DNA from: an uncultured bacterium
GTDB taxonomy: Bacteria; Bacillota; Clostridia; Lachnospirales; Lachnospiraceae
Direction of reading: 5' to 3'
NCBI GenBank assembly: GCA_947647735.1
Contig: CANSLJ010000002.1
Location: forward strand, 79,147-143,146
Length of the DNA stretch: 64,000 bases
The position numbers were made by a program, and so were the translations under genes. Below, piece after piece: positions 44,549 through 52,870 of the stretch. The notes beneath the pieces were generated by a model. The model searched no databases. It had not been told where the DNA came from and saw nothing but the letters and a program-made list of their open reading frames with translations. Numbering within the stretch: position 1 is the stretch's first letter; every line of letters starts with the position of its first letter.

Positions 44549-46159
44549 TCAGCTTTCAGCCAGCAGAAGCACTCCGTTGTGCGCCTCCTCAAGCCACTCG
44601 TCCTGCCGGATCGTCAGTTTTCCGTTTAAGAACAGATAATCCAATCCGGTTGCCATCTTTGCCGGGTCCTGGAACGTGGCGTGATCGGTGAATTTCTGCG
44701 GATCAAATACCAGAATATCCGCATAATTTCCCTCTTTCAACACACCTCTTCCCTCCAGTTTCATCCGCGCCGCAGGCAGTCCCGTCATCTTATGGATCGC
44801 CTCCTCCAGCGTGTAGAATCCGCGCTCCTTCACGTACTCCCGGATCACCTTCGGAAAAGCACCGAACATCCTCGGATGAGGCGTATCCGTCGCCGCATAG
44901 ATCGCATCGGATATGATATTGGAATAAGGAAGCTTTGCCACCGTGTCAATGTCATCCTGACACATGCTCATATTGATGATGGCAGTCTTTCCATTCTCCT
45001 CGTGCATCAGAGCCGCCGCAAGCGCCTCGGCATCCGCATAGCCGAACTTCTCCGCCGCTTCCGTCACTGTCATGCCCAGCATGGGTTTAAACTTCTCTTC
45101 TGTTACACCACTGATTATAATACGTTCCCATCCCAAAGTCACGCAGAAGTTGTCCCAGTCATCGTAGGGTATCCGGCTGCTGGCACGAAACTCCTCCACG
45201 CCCTCCGGCGTGCCCAGACGCTCTAAGGCCCTTGTCATATCTCCCGCCACAAATACCGGCGGTAACATAGTGGTCAGCGCCGTGCTTCCGCCCTCATAGG
45301 GATAAAAGTCACAGGTCACATCCTGCCCTTCGCTCCTCGCCTTCTCGATCAGCGCGATCGCCTCGTGGATCTGCTTTCCCCAGTTGTTCACGCCGCAGCT
45401 CTTGAAATGGCTGATCTCCAGCGCACATCCCGCCTTCTTCGCGATCTCGATCACTTCCCGGATGCTCTCCACCATGCTGTCGCCCTCGCCCCTGATGTGG
45501 GTGGCGATCACACGTCCGTACCGTCCCACCGGCTCCAGAATATAGGCGAACTCATCCGTACTGGAATAGCATTCCGGCAGATACATGATGCCCAGAGATA
45601 CACCCGCGGCGCCCCGTTTCATCGCATCTTCGATCAGTGCTCTCGCCGCATCCAGTTCCTCCTGCGTGAAAGGCGTATCCGCAAAGCCCTTCACCGTGAT
45701 CTTCACAGCGCCCGTTCCGACCATCGAAGCAAAGTTTAACGCCAGCGGCGTCTTTTCAAGGGCCCTGATATAATCTTCATAGCTTCTGGGCAGCCCCAGC
45801 TCCATAGGCCCCATCACAGCCTCATCGAAATCGTACATCCCCCTGGCGCCTGCATCCTCCTGCGGACAGGGCGTTAAGGAGATCCCGCACTGACCGACCA
45901 CGGTTGTCGTGATCCCCTGTGCCAGCTCCCGCTTTCCGAAAGCAGGATCATTTAAGGGTTTTGCGTCACAATGTCTGTGAATATCCACAAACCCGGGACA
46001 GACCACCTTCCCGGCGGCATCGATCACCTGGTCGGCTTCGACTCCCTCCAGAGAACCGATCTTCTCGATCTTATCATCTTTTATCAACACATCGCCGGCA
46101 CAGCCCGGATTTCCGAGCCCGTCATAAATGACACCGTTCTTTAACAATATTGTGCTCAT
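44549..46159 (-). CDS. N-acyl-D-amino-acid deacylase family amidohydrolase
   Basis: The 536-residue amidohydrolase has LLKNGVIYDGLGNPGCAGDVLI, the metal motif CPGFVDIHRHCDAKPL, a Cys in VVGQCGISL, EISHFKSCG and a C-terminal YADILVFDPQKF beta domain. D-aminoacylases of this family release the acyl group from N-acyl-D-amino acids, and relatives deacetylate N-acetylated sugar acids. The symporter gene lies upstream and the PLP enzyme gene downstream, so it likely makes the free amine for the next step. No signal peptide, so cytoplasmic. Confidence 0.88.
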   Translation of the reverse strand: MSTILLKNGVIYDGLGNPGCAGDVLIKDDKIEKIGSLEGVEADQVIDAAGKVVCPGFVDIHRHCDAKPLNDPAFGKRELAQGITTTVVGQCGISLTPCPQEDAGARGMYDFDEAVMGPMELGLPRSYEDYIRALEKTPLALNFASMVGTGAVKITVKGFADTPFTQEELDAARALIEDAMKRGAAGVSLGIMYLPECYSSTDEFAYILEPVGRYGRVIATHIRGEGDSMVESIREVIEIAKKAGCALEISHFKSCGVNNWGKQIHEAIALIEKARSEGQDVTCDFYPYEGGSTALTTMLPPVFVAGDMTRALERLGTPEGVEEFRASSRIPYDDWDNFCVTLGWERIIISGVTEEKFKPMLGMTVTEAAEKFGYADAEALAAALMHEENGKTAIINMSMCQDDIDTVAKLPYSNIISDAIYAATDTPHPRMFGAFPKVIREYVKERGFYTLEEAIHKMTGLPAARMKLEGRGVLKEGNYADILVFDPQKFTDHATFQDPAKMATGLDYLFLNGKLTIRQDEWLEEAHNGVLLLAES

Positions 46160-46226
46160 GATTCATTTCCTCTTATTTCTTTTTATATTATCTGCATACT
46201 TTCCGCATTCCTGCTTTTTCCTGCCA

Positions 46227-46259
46227 AAACGGGAGTGAAGAAAGCCTCCACCCCCGTTT
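46227..46259 (-). terminator. Hairpin between symporter and deacylase genes
   Basis: AAACGGGAGTG/CACCCCCGTTT with one mismatch and an 11-nt loop. The minus strand then reads TTTTGG. It may attenuate transcription after the symporter gene rather than stop it, as all downstream genes are co-directional. Confidence 0.5.
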
Positions 46260-46339
46260 ATATGGAATATCTATATTTTTTCCTGTAACCTGTAACAGTA
46301 CGGGAATCTTCCCGATCAGCTACGTTGATCAGAAATCAG

Positions 46340-47827
46340 TTATTTACCAGCACGTGCATCAAATACAGCTTTCACACGCTCTTCGTCCGGTGTATTGTCA
46401 ACCGGTGTAACAAGGCTTACTACCACGCCAAATACCAGAGAGATAATGGTTGCCGGAACAGCAGCACCGCCGAGTACGGAATCTACCCAACCGCTGAGAG
46501 CGGGGATCAACAGGTAAAGAAGGCCGAAACCTGTACCGGAAATGATACAAGCCATACCACCCTGCCATGTTGCACGTTTCCAGAAACGTCCCATGAACAT
46601 ACAGATCGCAAGACCCGGAAGAAGGGAACCTACTACCTTCTGGATATATGTAATAACGTCGTTTACAAACAGTGTGATCAGGAAAGCAACGCCGAGGGTT
46701 ACCACCAGAGCGATCCTGGAATACTTCGGATAATCTTCCTCTTTGATCGTCTTGCCTGTTACGCTGGGATATACGTCTGTCAGCAGGATCGTGATACCGG
46801 AGATGGCATCGGAGTCACCTGAGGACATGGTAGCGGACAGACCTGCGATCATCAGCACCAGACCGAATACAGGACCAAGTACGTGAGTTGCCATGAAGGA
46901 GAACGCATAGTCAGCGGATTCCAGTGTTACGCCCTGGCCGTTTGCGATCGTGAATGCGCTCATACCGATGATAGCTGTTACAAAGCTCCAGAAGAACAGC
47001 ATGATACCGGAAGTAAGGAATGCCTTGCGGGCTGTCTGTTCATTTGCAGCCGTATAAATTCTTGTACGGTGTGTCGGTGTACCGATAACGCCCATGTAGG
47101 TGGACAGAACCAGTGCGATAGCAGGCATAAGACCGTACTGTGCCAGGCCGTAGAAGCCCATAGCGCCGGGTTTGCCGACAGCTTCAAAAGTAGCTGCGAT
47201 ATTTGCATAACCGCCTGCCGCCGGAATAGCCTTGATCGCGATCAGCGCGAAACCTGCAACGATAACACAGAACTGAACCGCGTCAGTAACAACTACCGCA
47301 AGATAACCGCCGATAAATACATAAACTGCGAATGCCAGCACGGTGATGACTTTACAGATCACATCATCAAGACCTGTGATGTAAGCCAGATACTTGGAAC
47401 CGCCGTTCATGTGGTTGCCCAGCCAGATGATCTCAACAACGAACATCATGAAGCCCATTGTCTGACGAACGATCTTTTTACCACCGTAATAGTACTGTGC
47501 CTCCTCCGACATGGTGAGGAACTTTTTATCACGGATCTTAACAAACATTAACATGGAGAGAATACCGGTACATGCACCTAATCCGTAGATCGCGCCTGCC
47601 CAGCCGCCGTTATAGCCGTTGGCGATAGCGCCCATGGAAGAACCGGTACCGATCATTGTTGCACCTACGGTACAGAAGATAAGGAAGAATCCCAGATTCG
47701 CACCACCTGTCAGGAAGTTGGAACCGCTGGTCTTTCCTCTTGTTGAAAGTACGCCTACCAGGATCATGATCGCAATGTAGGCGAGGAAGCCGCCGATAAA
47801 CAACGGCACATACCTTGAGTCTAGCAT
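46340..47827 (-). CDS. Sodium:solute symporter (SSS family)
   Basis: The 495-residue protein has about 13 predicted helices and SSS signatures: GGANLGFFLIFCTVGATMIGTGSSMGA, an SGDSDAISGITILLTDVYPS segment in the conserved C-terminal region, and VGSLLPGLAICMF. It would import an organic solute with Na+. As the first gene of the sugar-acid operon it probably supplies the substrate. AAGGAGG precedes the start. It diverges from dgoD across 394 bp containing operator-like sites. Confidence 0.9.
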   Translation of the reverse strand: MLDSRYVPLFIGGFLAYIAIMILVGVLSTRGKTSGSNFLTGGANLGFFLIFCTVGATMIGTGSSMGAIANGYNGGWAGAIYGLGACTGILSMLMFVKIRDKKFLTMSEEAQYYYGGKKIVRQTMGFMMFVVEIIWLGNHMNGGSKYLAYITGLDDVICKVITVLAFAVYVFIGGYLAVVVTDAVQFCVIVAGFALIAIKAIPAAGGYANIAATFEAVGKPGAMGFYGLAQYGLMPAIALVLSTYMGVIGTPTHRTRIYTAANEQTARKAFLTSGIMLFFWSFVTAIIGMSAFTIANGQGVTLESADYAFSFMATHVLGPVFGLVLMIAGLSATMSSGDSDAISGITILLTDVYPSVTGKTIKEEDYPKYSRIALVVTLGVAFLITLFVNDVITYIQKVVGSLLPGLAICMFMGRFWKRATWQGGMACIISGTGFGLLYLLIPALSGWVDSVLGGAAVPATIISLVFGVVVSLVTPVDNTPDEERVKAVFDARAGK

Positions 47828-47882
47828 ATGAATATCTCCTCCTTAGATTTTTATAGTATCCGACAACCTCGGTTCGTACAAG

Positions 47883-47893
47883 TTGTCGAACAA
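47883..47893. promoter_or_regulatory. FCD-GntR operator candidate 1
   Basis: TTGTCGAACAA fits TnGTnnnACnA. It lies upstream of the symporter gene and beside the CGACAAC/GTTGTCG repeat. Confidence 0.5.
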
Positions 47894-48021
47894 ATTTGAT
47901 ATAACACAAATTTACCATCCCTTTACATATTTGTCAATCGAAAAAGCCTTTTCTTTTATTTGGCAGGCGTTTTTTTATGTTTTGCACAATTTTTCATTCT
48001 TGTTTTGTGCACATTGTCCTA

Positions 48022-48049
48022 TTGCATTTGTTCAACAATGTTATATAAT
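48022..48049 (+). promoter_or_regulatory. dgoD promoter with embedded FCD-GntR operator candidate 2
   Basis: TTGCAT (48022-48027) and TATAAT (48044-48049) are 16 bp apart. TTGTTCAACAA (48028-48038), a palindrome fitting TnGTnnnACnA, occupies the spacer, ideal for repression. Confidence 0.6.
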
Positions 48050-48221
48050 TATCGTAAATTATTATTTTCAGACAAATACCAGCCGTTGTCAATTTGAACG
48101 GCGGTTTTTCCAAAACCGGTTTTTCGGCTCGTTTTTGTCTATCAACTTTATTGAATGTTTTAATTTTTTATATTTTTTTCATTATTCTAATCATTCTTAT
48201 TTTAAAAGGAGGCTGCATGCT

Positions 48222-49370
48222 ATGAAAATCACTGAAGTAAACACTTACACCGTCCGCCCCCGCTGGGGTTTTGTGGAGATCATCACGGACGAAGGGATCA
48301 CCGGATGGGGCGAACCCGTGCTGGAGGGACACTGCAGTACCGTTCTCGCCTGCGTACAGGAGATGAAGGACTATCTGATCGGTGCTGATCCCGGAAATAT
48401 CGAGGACATCTGGAGCACTCTTTACCGTGCAGGCTTCTACAGAGGCGGCGGCGTGCTGATGAGCGCCATCTCCGGTATCGATCAGGCTCTGTGGGATATC
48501 AAGGGAAAGGCTCTGGGCGTACCCGTATATGAACTGATGGGAGGCGCCTGCCATACAAAGATGAAAGTTTACAGCTGGATCGGCGGAGACCGTCCCAGCG
48601 ATGTGGGTGCTGCAGCCCTCGAGAAGAAAAATGCGGGCTTCAAGGCGATCAAGATGAATGCTACCGAGGAACTGCAGATGGTTGATTCCTATGACAAGGT
48701 AGATGCTGTATTGGAGCGTGTTGCGGCGATCCGTGAATCCTGCGGCAAGTATTTCGGCATTGCCATCGACTTCCACGGCCGTGTGCATAAACCCATGGCG
48801 AAGATCCTTGCCAAAAAGCTGGAAGAATTTGATCCCATGTTTATCGAGGAGCCCGTGCTGTGCGAAAACATGGAATATTTCCCTGAGATCGCGGCAGCCT
48901 GCAATATTCCGATTGCTACGGGCGAACGTCTCTTCAGCAAATATGATTTCAAGCGCCTTCTGCAGACCGGCGGTGTGGATATCATTCAGCCCGACTTAAG
49001 CCACGCGGGCGGCCTTACCGAGGTGAAGAAGATCGGCGCTATGGCGGAAGCTTACGATGTGGCGCTGGCTCCCCACTGCCCTCTCGGACCGATTGCACTG
49101 GCAAGCTGCCTGAACGTGGACGCTACCTGCTACAACGCAGTCATTCAGGAACAGAGCATGGGTATCCATTACAATGTGGGCAAGAGCGTTCTGGATTATG
49201 TTAACAACAAAGAAGATTTCGAGTTTATTGACGGTTATGTAAATCTGCCGAAGCTCCCGGGACTTGGTGTGGATGTGAACAAGGAACTGGTGCTGGAGGA
49301 GGCCAAGGTGAACCATAACTGGAAGAATCCTGTCTGGAGACATGAGGATGGATCTATCGCGGAGTGGTAA
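48222..49370 (+). CDS. dgoD: D-galactonate dehydratase-like enolase-superfamily enzyme
   Basis: The 382-residue protein has the same length as E. coli DgoD and is similar throughout: [73 protein letters not shown]-type segment, [15 protein letters not shown], and a C-terminal [10 protein letters not shown]. Mg ligands (Asp, Glu, Glu) and catalytic His residues are present. It dehydrates D-galactonate to 2-keto-3-deoxygalactonate. AAAGGAGG precedes the ATG. The frame is open upstream to 47883 but lacks any start context. A second kinase/aldolase pair is convergent downstream. Confidence 0.93.
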   Translation: MKITEVNTYTVRPRWGFVEIITDEGITGWGEPVLEGHCSTVLACVQEMKDYLIGADPGNIEDIWSTLYRAGFYRGGGVLMSAISGIDQALWDIKGKALGVPVYELMGGACHTKMKVYSWIGGDRPSDVGAAALEKKNAGFKAIKMNATEELQMVDSYDKVDAVLERVAAIRESCGKYFGIAIDFHGRVHKPMAKILAKKLEEFDPMFIEEPVLCENMEYFPEIAAACNIPIATGERLFSKYDFKRLLQTGGVDIIQPDLSHAGGLTEVKKIGAMAEAYDVALAPHCPLGPIALASCLNVDATCYNAVIQEQSMGIHYNVGKSVLDYVNNKEDFEFIDGYVNLPKLPGLGVDVNKELVLEEAKVNHNWKNPVWRHEDGSIAEW

Positions 49371-49440
49371 ACAAACGCCGTCACTCTTCGCGAGCCAGCT
49401 TATTGAAAAAAACAGTTATAAAAAGGACGTAAGAAGGCAA

Positions 49441-49472
49441 AAGCCCTCACAGTTTAATTGCTGTGAGGGCTT
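49441..49472. terminator. Bidirectional terminator between dgoD and kinase gene
   Basis: Perfect 12-bp stem AAGCCCTCACAG/CTGTGAGGGCTT with an 8-nt loop lies between the convergent genes. A short A-run on one side and T-run on the other extend the pairing. Confidence 0.8.
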
Positions 49473-49511
49473 TCCACATTATTATATCGTTATATTCTTA
49501 CTTTTCTGATG

Positions 49512-50534
49512 CTACCTCTGCACACGCCCGGATGCGTTGCCGCCGGCGAGGGAGAGAACTTCCGCCTCCGATACGAGATTGAAGTCATGCTCGATGGTGT
49601 GCTTTAAGCAGGAAGCCGCCACCGCAAAGTTGATGGCATCCTGCTGGCTCATGCCTTTTCTCAGGGCATGGATCAGGCCGCCGCCGAAGGAGTCGCCGCC
49701 GCCCACACGGTCAACGATATGTACCAGATATTCCGGCGAGAAGCATGCTTCGCCGTCCTTGTAGAGCATACCTGCCCACTTGTTGTCCGTAGCGGAGATG
49801 CTTCCGCGCAGGGTGATCGCAACATACTCGCAGCCGAAACGGTCGGAAAGCTGTTTTGCCACGCCGATATATCCCTCACGGCTGATCTTGCCGGTGTTGA
49901 TGTCGGTTCCTTCCGCATGGATGCCGAATACGTCCGCCGCATCTTCCTCATTGGCAATGCATACATCCACATAGGGCATCAGTTCGCCCATCACTTTTCC
50001 TGCCTGTTCGCTGGTCCAAAGTTTTTTACGGAAATTTAAGTCACAGCTTATCTTCACGCCCTTTGCCTTTGCCGCCTTGCAGGCATCCAGACAGATCTCC
50101 GGATTCTCGCCGCCGAGTGCCGGTGTGATCCCTGTGAAATGGAACCAGTCCGCTCCCTCAAAGATCTTATCCCAGTCAAAGTCTTCCCGTTTTGCCAGAG
50201 CGATGGAAGAACCCGCACGGTCATAGATCACCTTGGAGGGACGCTGGGAAGCACCCTTCTCCACAAAATAGATACCGAGACGCGGTCCGCCGATCACGAT
50301 ATCGCCGGTGTCCACGCCAAACTGGCGCAGGGAATTGATGGCGCTCTGCCCGATATCATTGTTCGGAAGCTTTGTCACAAAAGACGCCTCATTTCCATAA
50401 TTGACGAGAGATACGGAAACGTTTGCCTCTCCTCCCGCATAAGATGCCTCAAATCTTCCCGCCTGTACGAATCTCAGATATCCTTCCGGATTCAGGCGCA
50501 TCATAATTTCACCAAAACATACTACTTTAGACAT
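49512..50534 (-). CDS. Second PfkB-family 2-keto-3-deoxy-sugar-acid kinase
   Basis: The 340-residue ribokinase-fold kinase has VVCFGEIMMRLNPEGYLRF, YAGGEANVSVSL, SCDLNFRKKLW and catalytic VDRVGGGDSFGGGLIHAL. It is a paralogue of the kinase at 36936 (both end RVQR). Next to dgoD and an aldolase gene it probably phosphorylates 2-keto-3-deoxygalactonate, the DgoK role, though by a PfkB-type enzyme. The leader contains a long structured element and the 19-mer with the Shine-Dalgarno sequence. Confidence 0.88.
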   Translation of the reverse strand: MSKVVCFGEIMMRLNPEGYLRFVQAGRFEASYAGGEANVSVSLVNYGNEASFVTKLPNNDIGQSAINSLRQFGVDTGDIVIGGPRLGIYFVEKGASQRPSKVIYDRAGSSIALAKREDFDWDKIFEGADWFHFTGITPALGGENPEICLDACKAAKAKGVKISCDLNFRKKLWTSEQAGKVMGELMPYVDVCIANEEDAADVFGIHAEGTDINTGKISREGYIGVAKQLSDRFGCEYVAITLRGSISATDNKWAGMLYKDGEACFSPEYLVHIVDRVGGGDSFGGGLIHALRKGMSQQDAINFAVAASCLKHTIEHDFNLVSEAEVLSLAGGNASGRVQR

Positions 50535-50542
50535 TAAAATAT

Positions 50543-50649
50543 CCTCCTATTCCAGTTCCGCATCTGTTCTTCCAGTACACCTATACCGAGGACAAATTTC
50601 CAGCTGCTTTGCATCTGCAAATTGTCCTGTGCACTTTCAGAACAGATGC
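50543..50649 (-). promoter_or_regulatory. Structured leader element of the second kinase gene
   Basis: GCATCTGTTCT (50560-50570) pairs perfectly with AGAACAGATGC (50639-50649). Nested inside are GTACAC/GTGCAC (50575-50580, 50629-50634) and AGGACAAATTT/AAATTGTCCT (50589-50599, 50619-50628). On the minus strand it is followed by GCGGAACTGGAATAGGAGG (50561-50543). The order and stems match the potD leader at 1517-1628, with base-pair-preserving changes. Confidence 0.65.
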
Positions 50650-50664
50650 TGTTTTGTTTTATTT

Positions 50665-51327
50665 TTATGCTTCCTTCGCATTCGTTACAAATTCCTTCGC
50701 AAGCGCCGTGATCTTATCGAACTCGCCGTTCCTAATCCACTCCGCGTTTACCAGATTGCCGCCTACGCCTGCTCCGATGGCGCCGGCACGGATAAACTCC
50801 GCAATATTCTTTTCATTGACGCCCCCCACTGCCAGCACGGGAATATGGCTCATCGGCGCTTTCACCGCCTTTACATAAGCCGCGCCCAGATTGCCTACCG
50901 GGAATATCTTCACAAAGTCCGCCCCCGCCTCATAAGCCGTCTCAATCTCAGTGGGCGTCATGGCGCCGGGCATTGTCACAAGTCCCTGCTCCTTTGCATA
51001 ACGGATCACATCCGGTTTGGTGGACGGTGTGATGATATAGAGTGCCCCCGCCTCCTTTGCCAGATCCACCTGTTCTTTGCTCAGCACTGTGCCTGCGCCT
51101 ACCATTACCTTACCTTCAAGCTGCTCGCTGATGGCACGGATGGCTTTTGTTGTCGCCTCATAATGGTCCGTGCTCTTCTGATTGAATGTGATCTCCACCA
51201 TATTGATGCCGCCCTCGCAGAGCGCTTCCGCCAGCTTCACGCAGTATTCCGGTTCCATCCCGCGGACGATCGCGATCAGCTTGTTGTCATACACATTCTG
51301 AATGATCTCTTCTCTGGTTGGTTTCAT
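50665..51327 (-). CDS. Second KDPG/KDPGal-type aldolase
   Basis: The 220-residue class I aldolase has LIAIVRGMEPEYCVKLAEALCEGGINMVEITFNQ (conserved Glu), VGAGTVLSKEQVDLAKEAGALYIITPS and FVKIFPVGNLG with the Schiff-base Lys. In context of dgoD it should cleave 2-keto-3-deoxy-6-phosphogalactonate (DgoA role) to pyruvate and glyceraldehyde-3-phosphate. First gene of a two-gene operon with the kinase, preceded by an 18-bp palindrome. Confidence 0.9.
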   Translation of the reverse strand: MKPTREEIIQNVYDNKLIAIVRGMEPEYCVKLAEALCEGGINMVEITFNQKSTDHYEATTKAIRAISEQLEGKVMVGAGTVLSKEQVDLAKEAGALYIITPSTKPDVIRYAKEQGLVTMPGAMTPTEIETAYEAGADFVKIFPVGNLGAAYVKAVKAPMSHIPVLAVGGVNEKNIAEFIRAGAIGAGVGGNLVNAEWIRNGEFDKITALAKEFVTNAKEA

Positions 51328-51346
51328 ACCCCATTTCTCCTTTCTT

Positions 51347-51364
51347 TGTTCGTATTTACGAACA
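51347..51364. promoter_or_regulatory. Palindromic operator before the second aldolase gene
   Basis: TGTTCGTATTTACGAACA has perfect 8-bp arms around TT. A further GAACGTTC palindrome is at 51378-51385. The regulator may be the IclR protein encoded at 53685 or another factor; it does not fit TnGTnnnACnA. Confidence 0.55.
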
Positions 51365-51432
51365 CGTTCTTATATTGGAACGTTCTATGCTTATAACCTA
51401 TCACAAAAACCCCTGTCTGTCAAGTATTATCA

Positions 51433-51464
51433 GGCTTTTGTTTATGTATTCTCTTCTTGTCAAA
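51433..51464. repeat. Short dispersed repeat, copy A
   Basis: GGCTTTTGTTTATG...TTGTCAAA is about 27/32 identical to 52895-52924 in the ribU leader. It overlaps the stop codon of the chromate-transporter gene. Confidence 0.55.
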
Positions 51465-52023
51465 TGACAGAGTACATCAATACTCCCGCCGCACCTGCTC
51501 CCAGCATTACATAGACAGGATTCACTTTCCATCTCCTCAGGACCAAAAAGCTGACTGCAAAAATGATCACGGAAACCACATTGATCCCGCTCAAATCTAC
51601 GGGCAGGTTTTTCTCACCGTAAAAAGACATGATCACCAGGGATATGCCCGCAGACGCAATCATAGCGATAACAGCTGGCCGAAGGCCCGCAAGTATCCCC
51701 TGCACCATTTTCAGTTCCCGAAAGCGATAATAAATATATGCAAGCGTCATCACAATAAAACAGGACGGAAGAACACAGCCTATTGTAGCAACCACTGCTC
51801 CCGGAATCCCCGCAACCTGAATCCCTACAAAGGTTGCGGAATTGATAGCGATCGGGCCGGGTGTCATTTCAGCGATCGTCATGATATCCGCAAATTGGGC
51901 CATTGTCAGCCACGAATGAATATCTACGACCTGATCCTGGATCAGCGGCATAGCCGCATAGCCGCCGCCTATGCTGAATAAACCGATCTGAAAAAAGCTC
52001 CACAGCAATTCAAGATAGATCAT
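51460..52023 (-). CDS. Chromate transporter (CHR) family half-protein, second subunit
   Basis: The 187-residue single-CHR-domain membrane protein has the family motif FFQIGLFSIGGGYAAMPLIQDQVV and MTPGPIAINSATFVG. ChrA proteins often have two fused CHR domains; here they are encoded as two short genes overlapping by 4 bp (ATGA), so they should form a heterodimer. Clostridial versions may move anions other than chromate. Confidence 0.9.
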   Translation of the reverse strand: MIYLELLWSFFQIGLFSIGGGYAAMPLIQDQVVDIHSWLTMAQFADIMTIAEMTPGPIAINSATFVGIQVAGIPGAVVATIGCVLPSCFIVMTLAYIYYRFRELKMVQGILAGLRPAVIAMIASAGISLVIMSFYGEKNLPVDLSGINVVSVIIFAVSFLVLRRWKVNPVYVMLGAGAAGVLMYSVI

Positions 52024-52592
52024 AATGCCGCTCCCCCTCTCTTACTCTGATACATCGTATCGATCGCTCCGATCACGGCGCAGACCAGGATAACCAATAT
52101 GATGTTGACAGCCCAAAAACGAACCGCTGTAAATGATGCCGCTAAAACAGCAACCGGCAGAATCCGCTTCTTTTGAAAAACACTCTTTCCCATCGTGATC
52201 ACCACATCACAGATCACAGCAGCTACCCCTGCCAGCATACCTGTCATCGCCATATCAACAATCACATTATCCCGAAAAGCGGTGTAGAAAAAGGATATAA
52301 CAGAGATGATCATAAGGGGCGGCAGCACCGTTCCCAATACCGTTACCAACGCTCCGATCACCCCCGCCACATGATACCCCACAAGAATAGAGGCATTTAC
52401 AGCGATCGCGCCGGGAGAGGATTGGGCGATCGCTGTCAAGTCGATCATTTCCTGTTCCTCTATCCAGTGCAGTTCTTCAACAAACTTTTTACGCATCAAT
52501 GGTATGATAACAAAACCGCCTCCAAACGTACAGGCGCTCAACTGAAACGTAGATAAAAACAGCTTTATAAACACCTTTTTGTCATATTTCAA
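52020..52592 (-). CDS. Chromate transporter (CHR) family half-protein, first subunit
   Basis: The 190-residue CHR-domain protein has FLSTFQLSACTFGGGFVIIPLMRKKFVEEL and AIAQSSPGAIAVNASILVGY, with about six helices. It overlaps the next CHR gene by 4 bp. The divergent ribU unit starts 81 bp away. Confidence 0.9.
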   Translation of the reverse strand: MKYDKKVFIKLFLSTFQLSACTFGGGFVIIPLMRKKFVEELHWIEEQEMIDLTAIAQSSPGAIAVNASILVGYHVAGVIGALVTVLGTVLPPLMIISVISFFYTAFRDNVIVDMAMTGMLAGVAAVICDVVITMGKSVFQKKRILPVAVLAASFTAVRFWAVNIILVILVCAVIGAIDTMYQSKRGGAAL

Positions 52593-52672
52593 TGTGCTTC
52601 CCTCCTTATGTCCATAAGTATATCACTTTCATTTTTCCGTGTCAGGATATGATCGAGGGGAAAGTCCAAAAT

Positions 52673-52701
52673 TTGACTTTCTTTTTCTTTCATGTTACAA
52701 T
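52673..52701 (+). promoter_or_regulatory. ribU promoter
   Basis: TTGACT (52673-52678) and TACAAT (52696-52701) with a 17-bp spacer, about 25 bp before the aptamer. Confidence 0.65.
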
Positions 52702-52727
52702 CCTTCAAACAACTGAATAAGATAAAT

Positions 52728-52870
52728 GTCTTCAGGGCAGGGTGACTCTTCTTAAGCAACACCTGTTTAAGATTGAGAATTCCCGATCGGCGGTGAAAGT
52801 CCGCGGGCGCGAAAGCGCGGGGTCCGGTGAAATTCTGGAACCGACGGTATAGTCCGGATTAAAGAAGGTG
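52728..52870 (+). promoter_or_regulatory. FMN riboswitch (RFN element)
   Basis: The conserved RFN segments appear in order: CTTCAGGGCAGGGTGA, AATTCCCGATCGGCGGT, GAAAGTCCGCG, GGTCCGGTGAAATTCTGGAACCGACGGTATAGTCCGGAT and the closing AAAGAAGG of P1. FMN binding normally lowers expression of riboflavin synthesis or uptake genes; here the target is the ECF S component 150 bp downstream. Confidence 0.95.

Larger units (their letters stand above)
47828..48221. other. Divergent symporter/dgoD control region
   Basis: This 394-bp gene-free stretch holds two TnGTnnnACnA sites (47883-47893 and 48028-48038), a CGACAAC/GTTGTCG inverted repeat (47861-47888), GTGCAC-containing repeats near 47980-48013, and the dgoD promoter. 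The rest is AT-rich leader without a recognisable gene; the open plus frame from 47883 is only an extension of dgoD. Confidence 0.6.

Noticed and set aside
47883-48221. N-terminal extension of dgoD
   Set aside because: The DgoD family starts at MKITEV, AAAGGAGG precedes 48222, and the extension crosses the promoter and operators.
49381-49440. Further copy of the CTTCGCTCA repeat (TCACTCTTCGCGAGCC)
   Set aside because: Similarity is limited to about ten bases, not distinguishable from chance.
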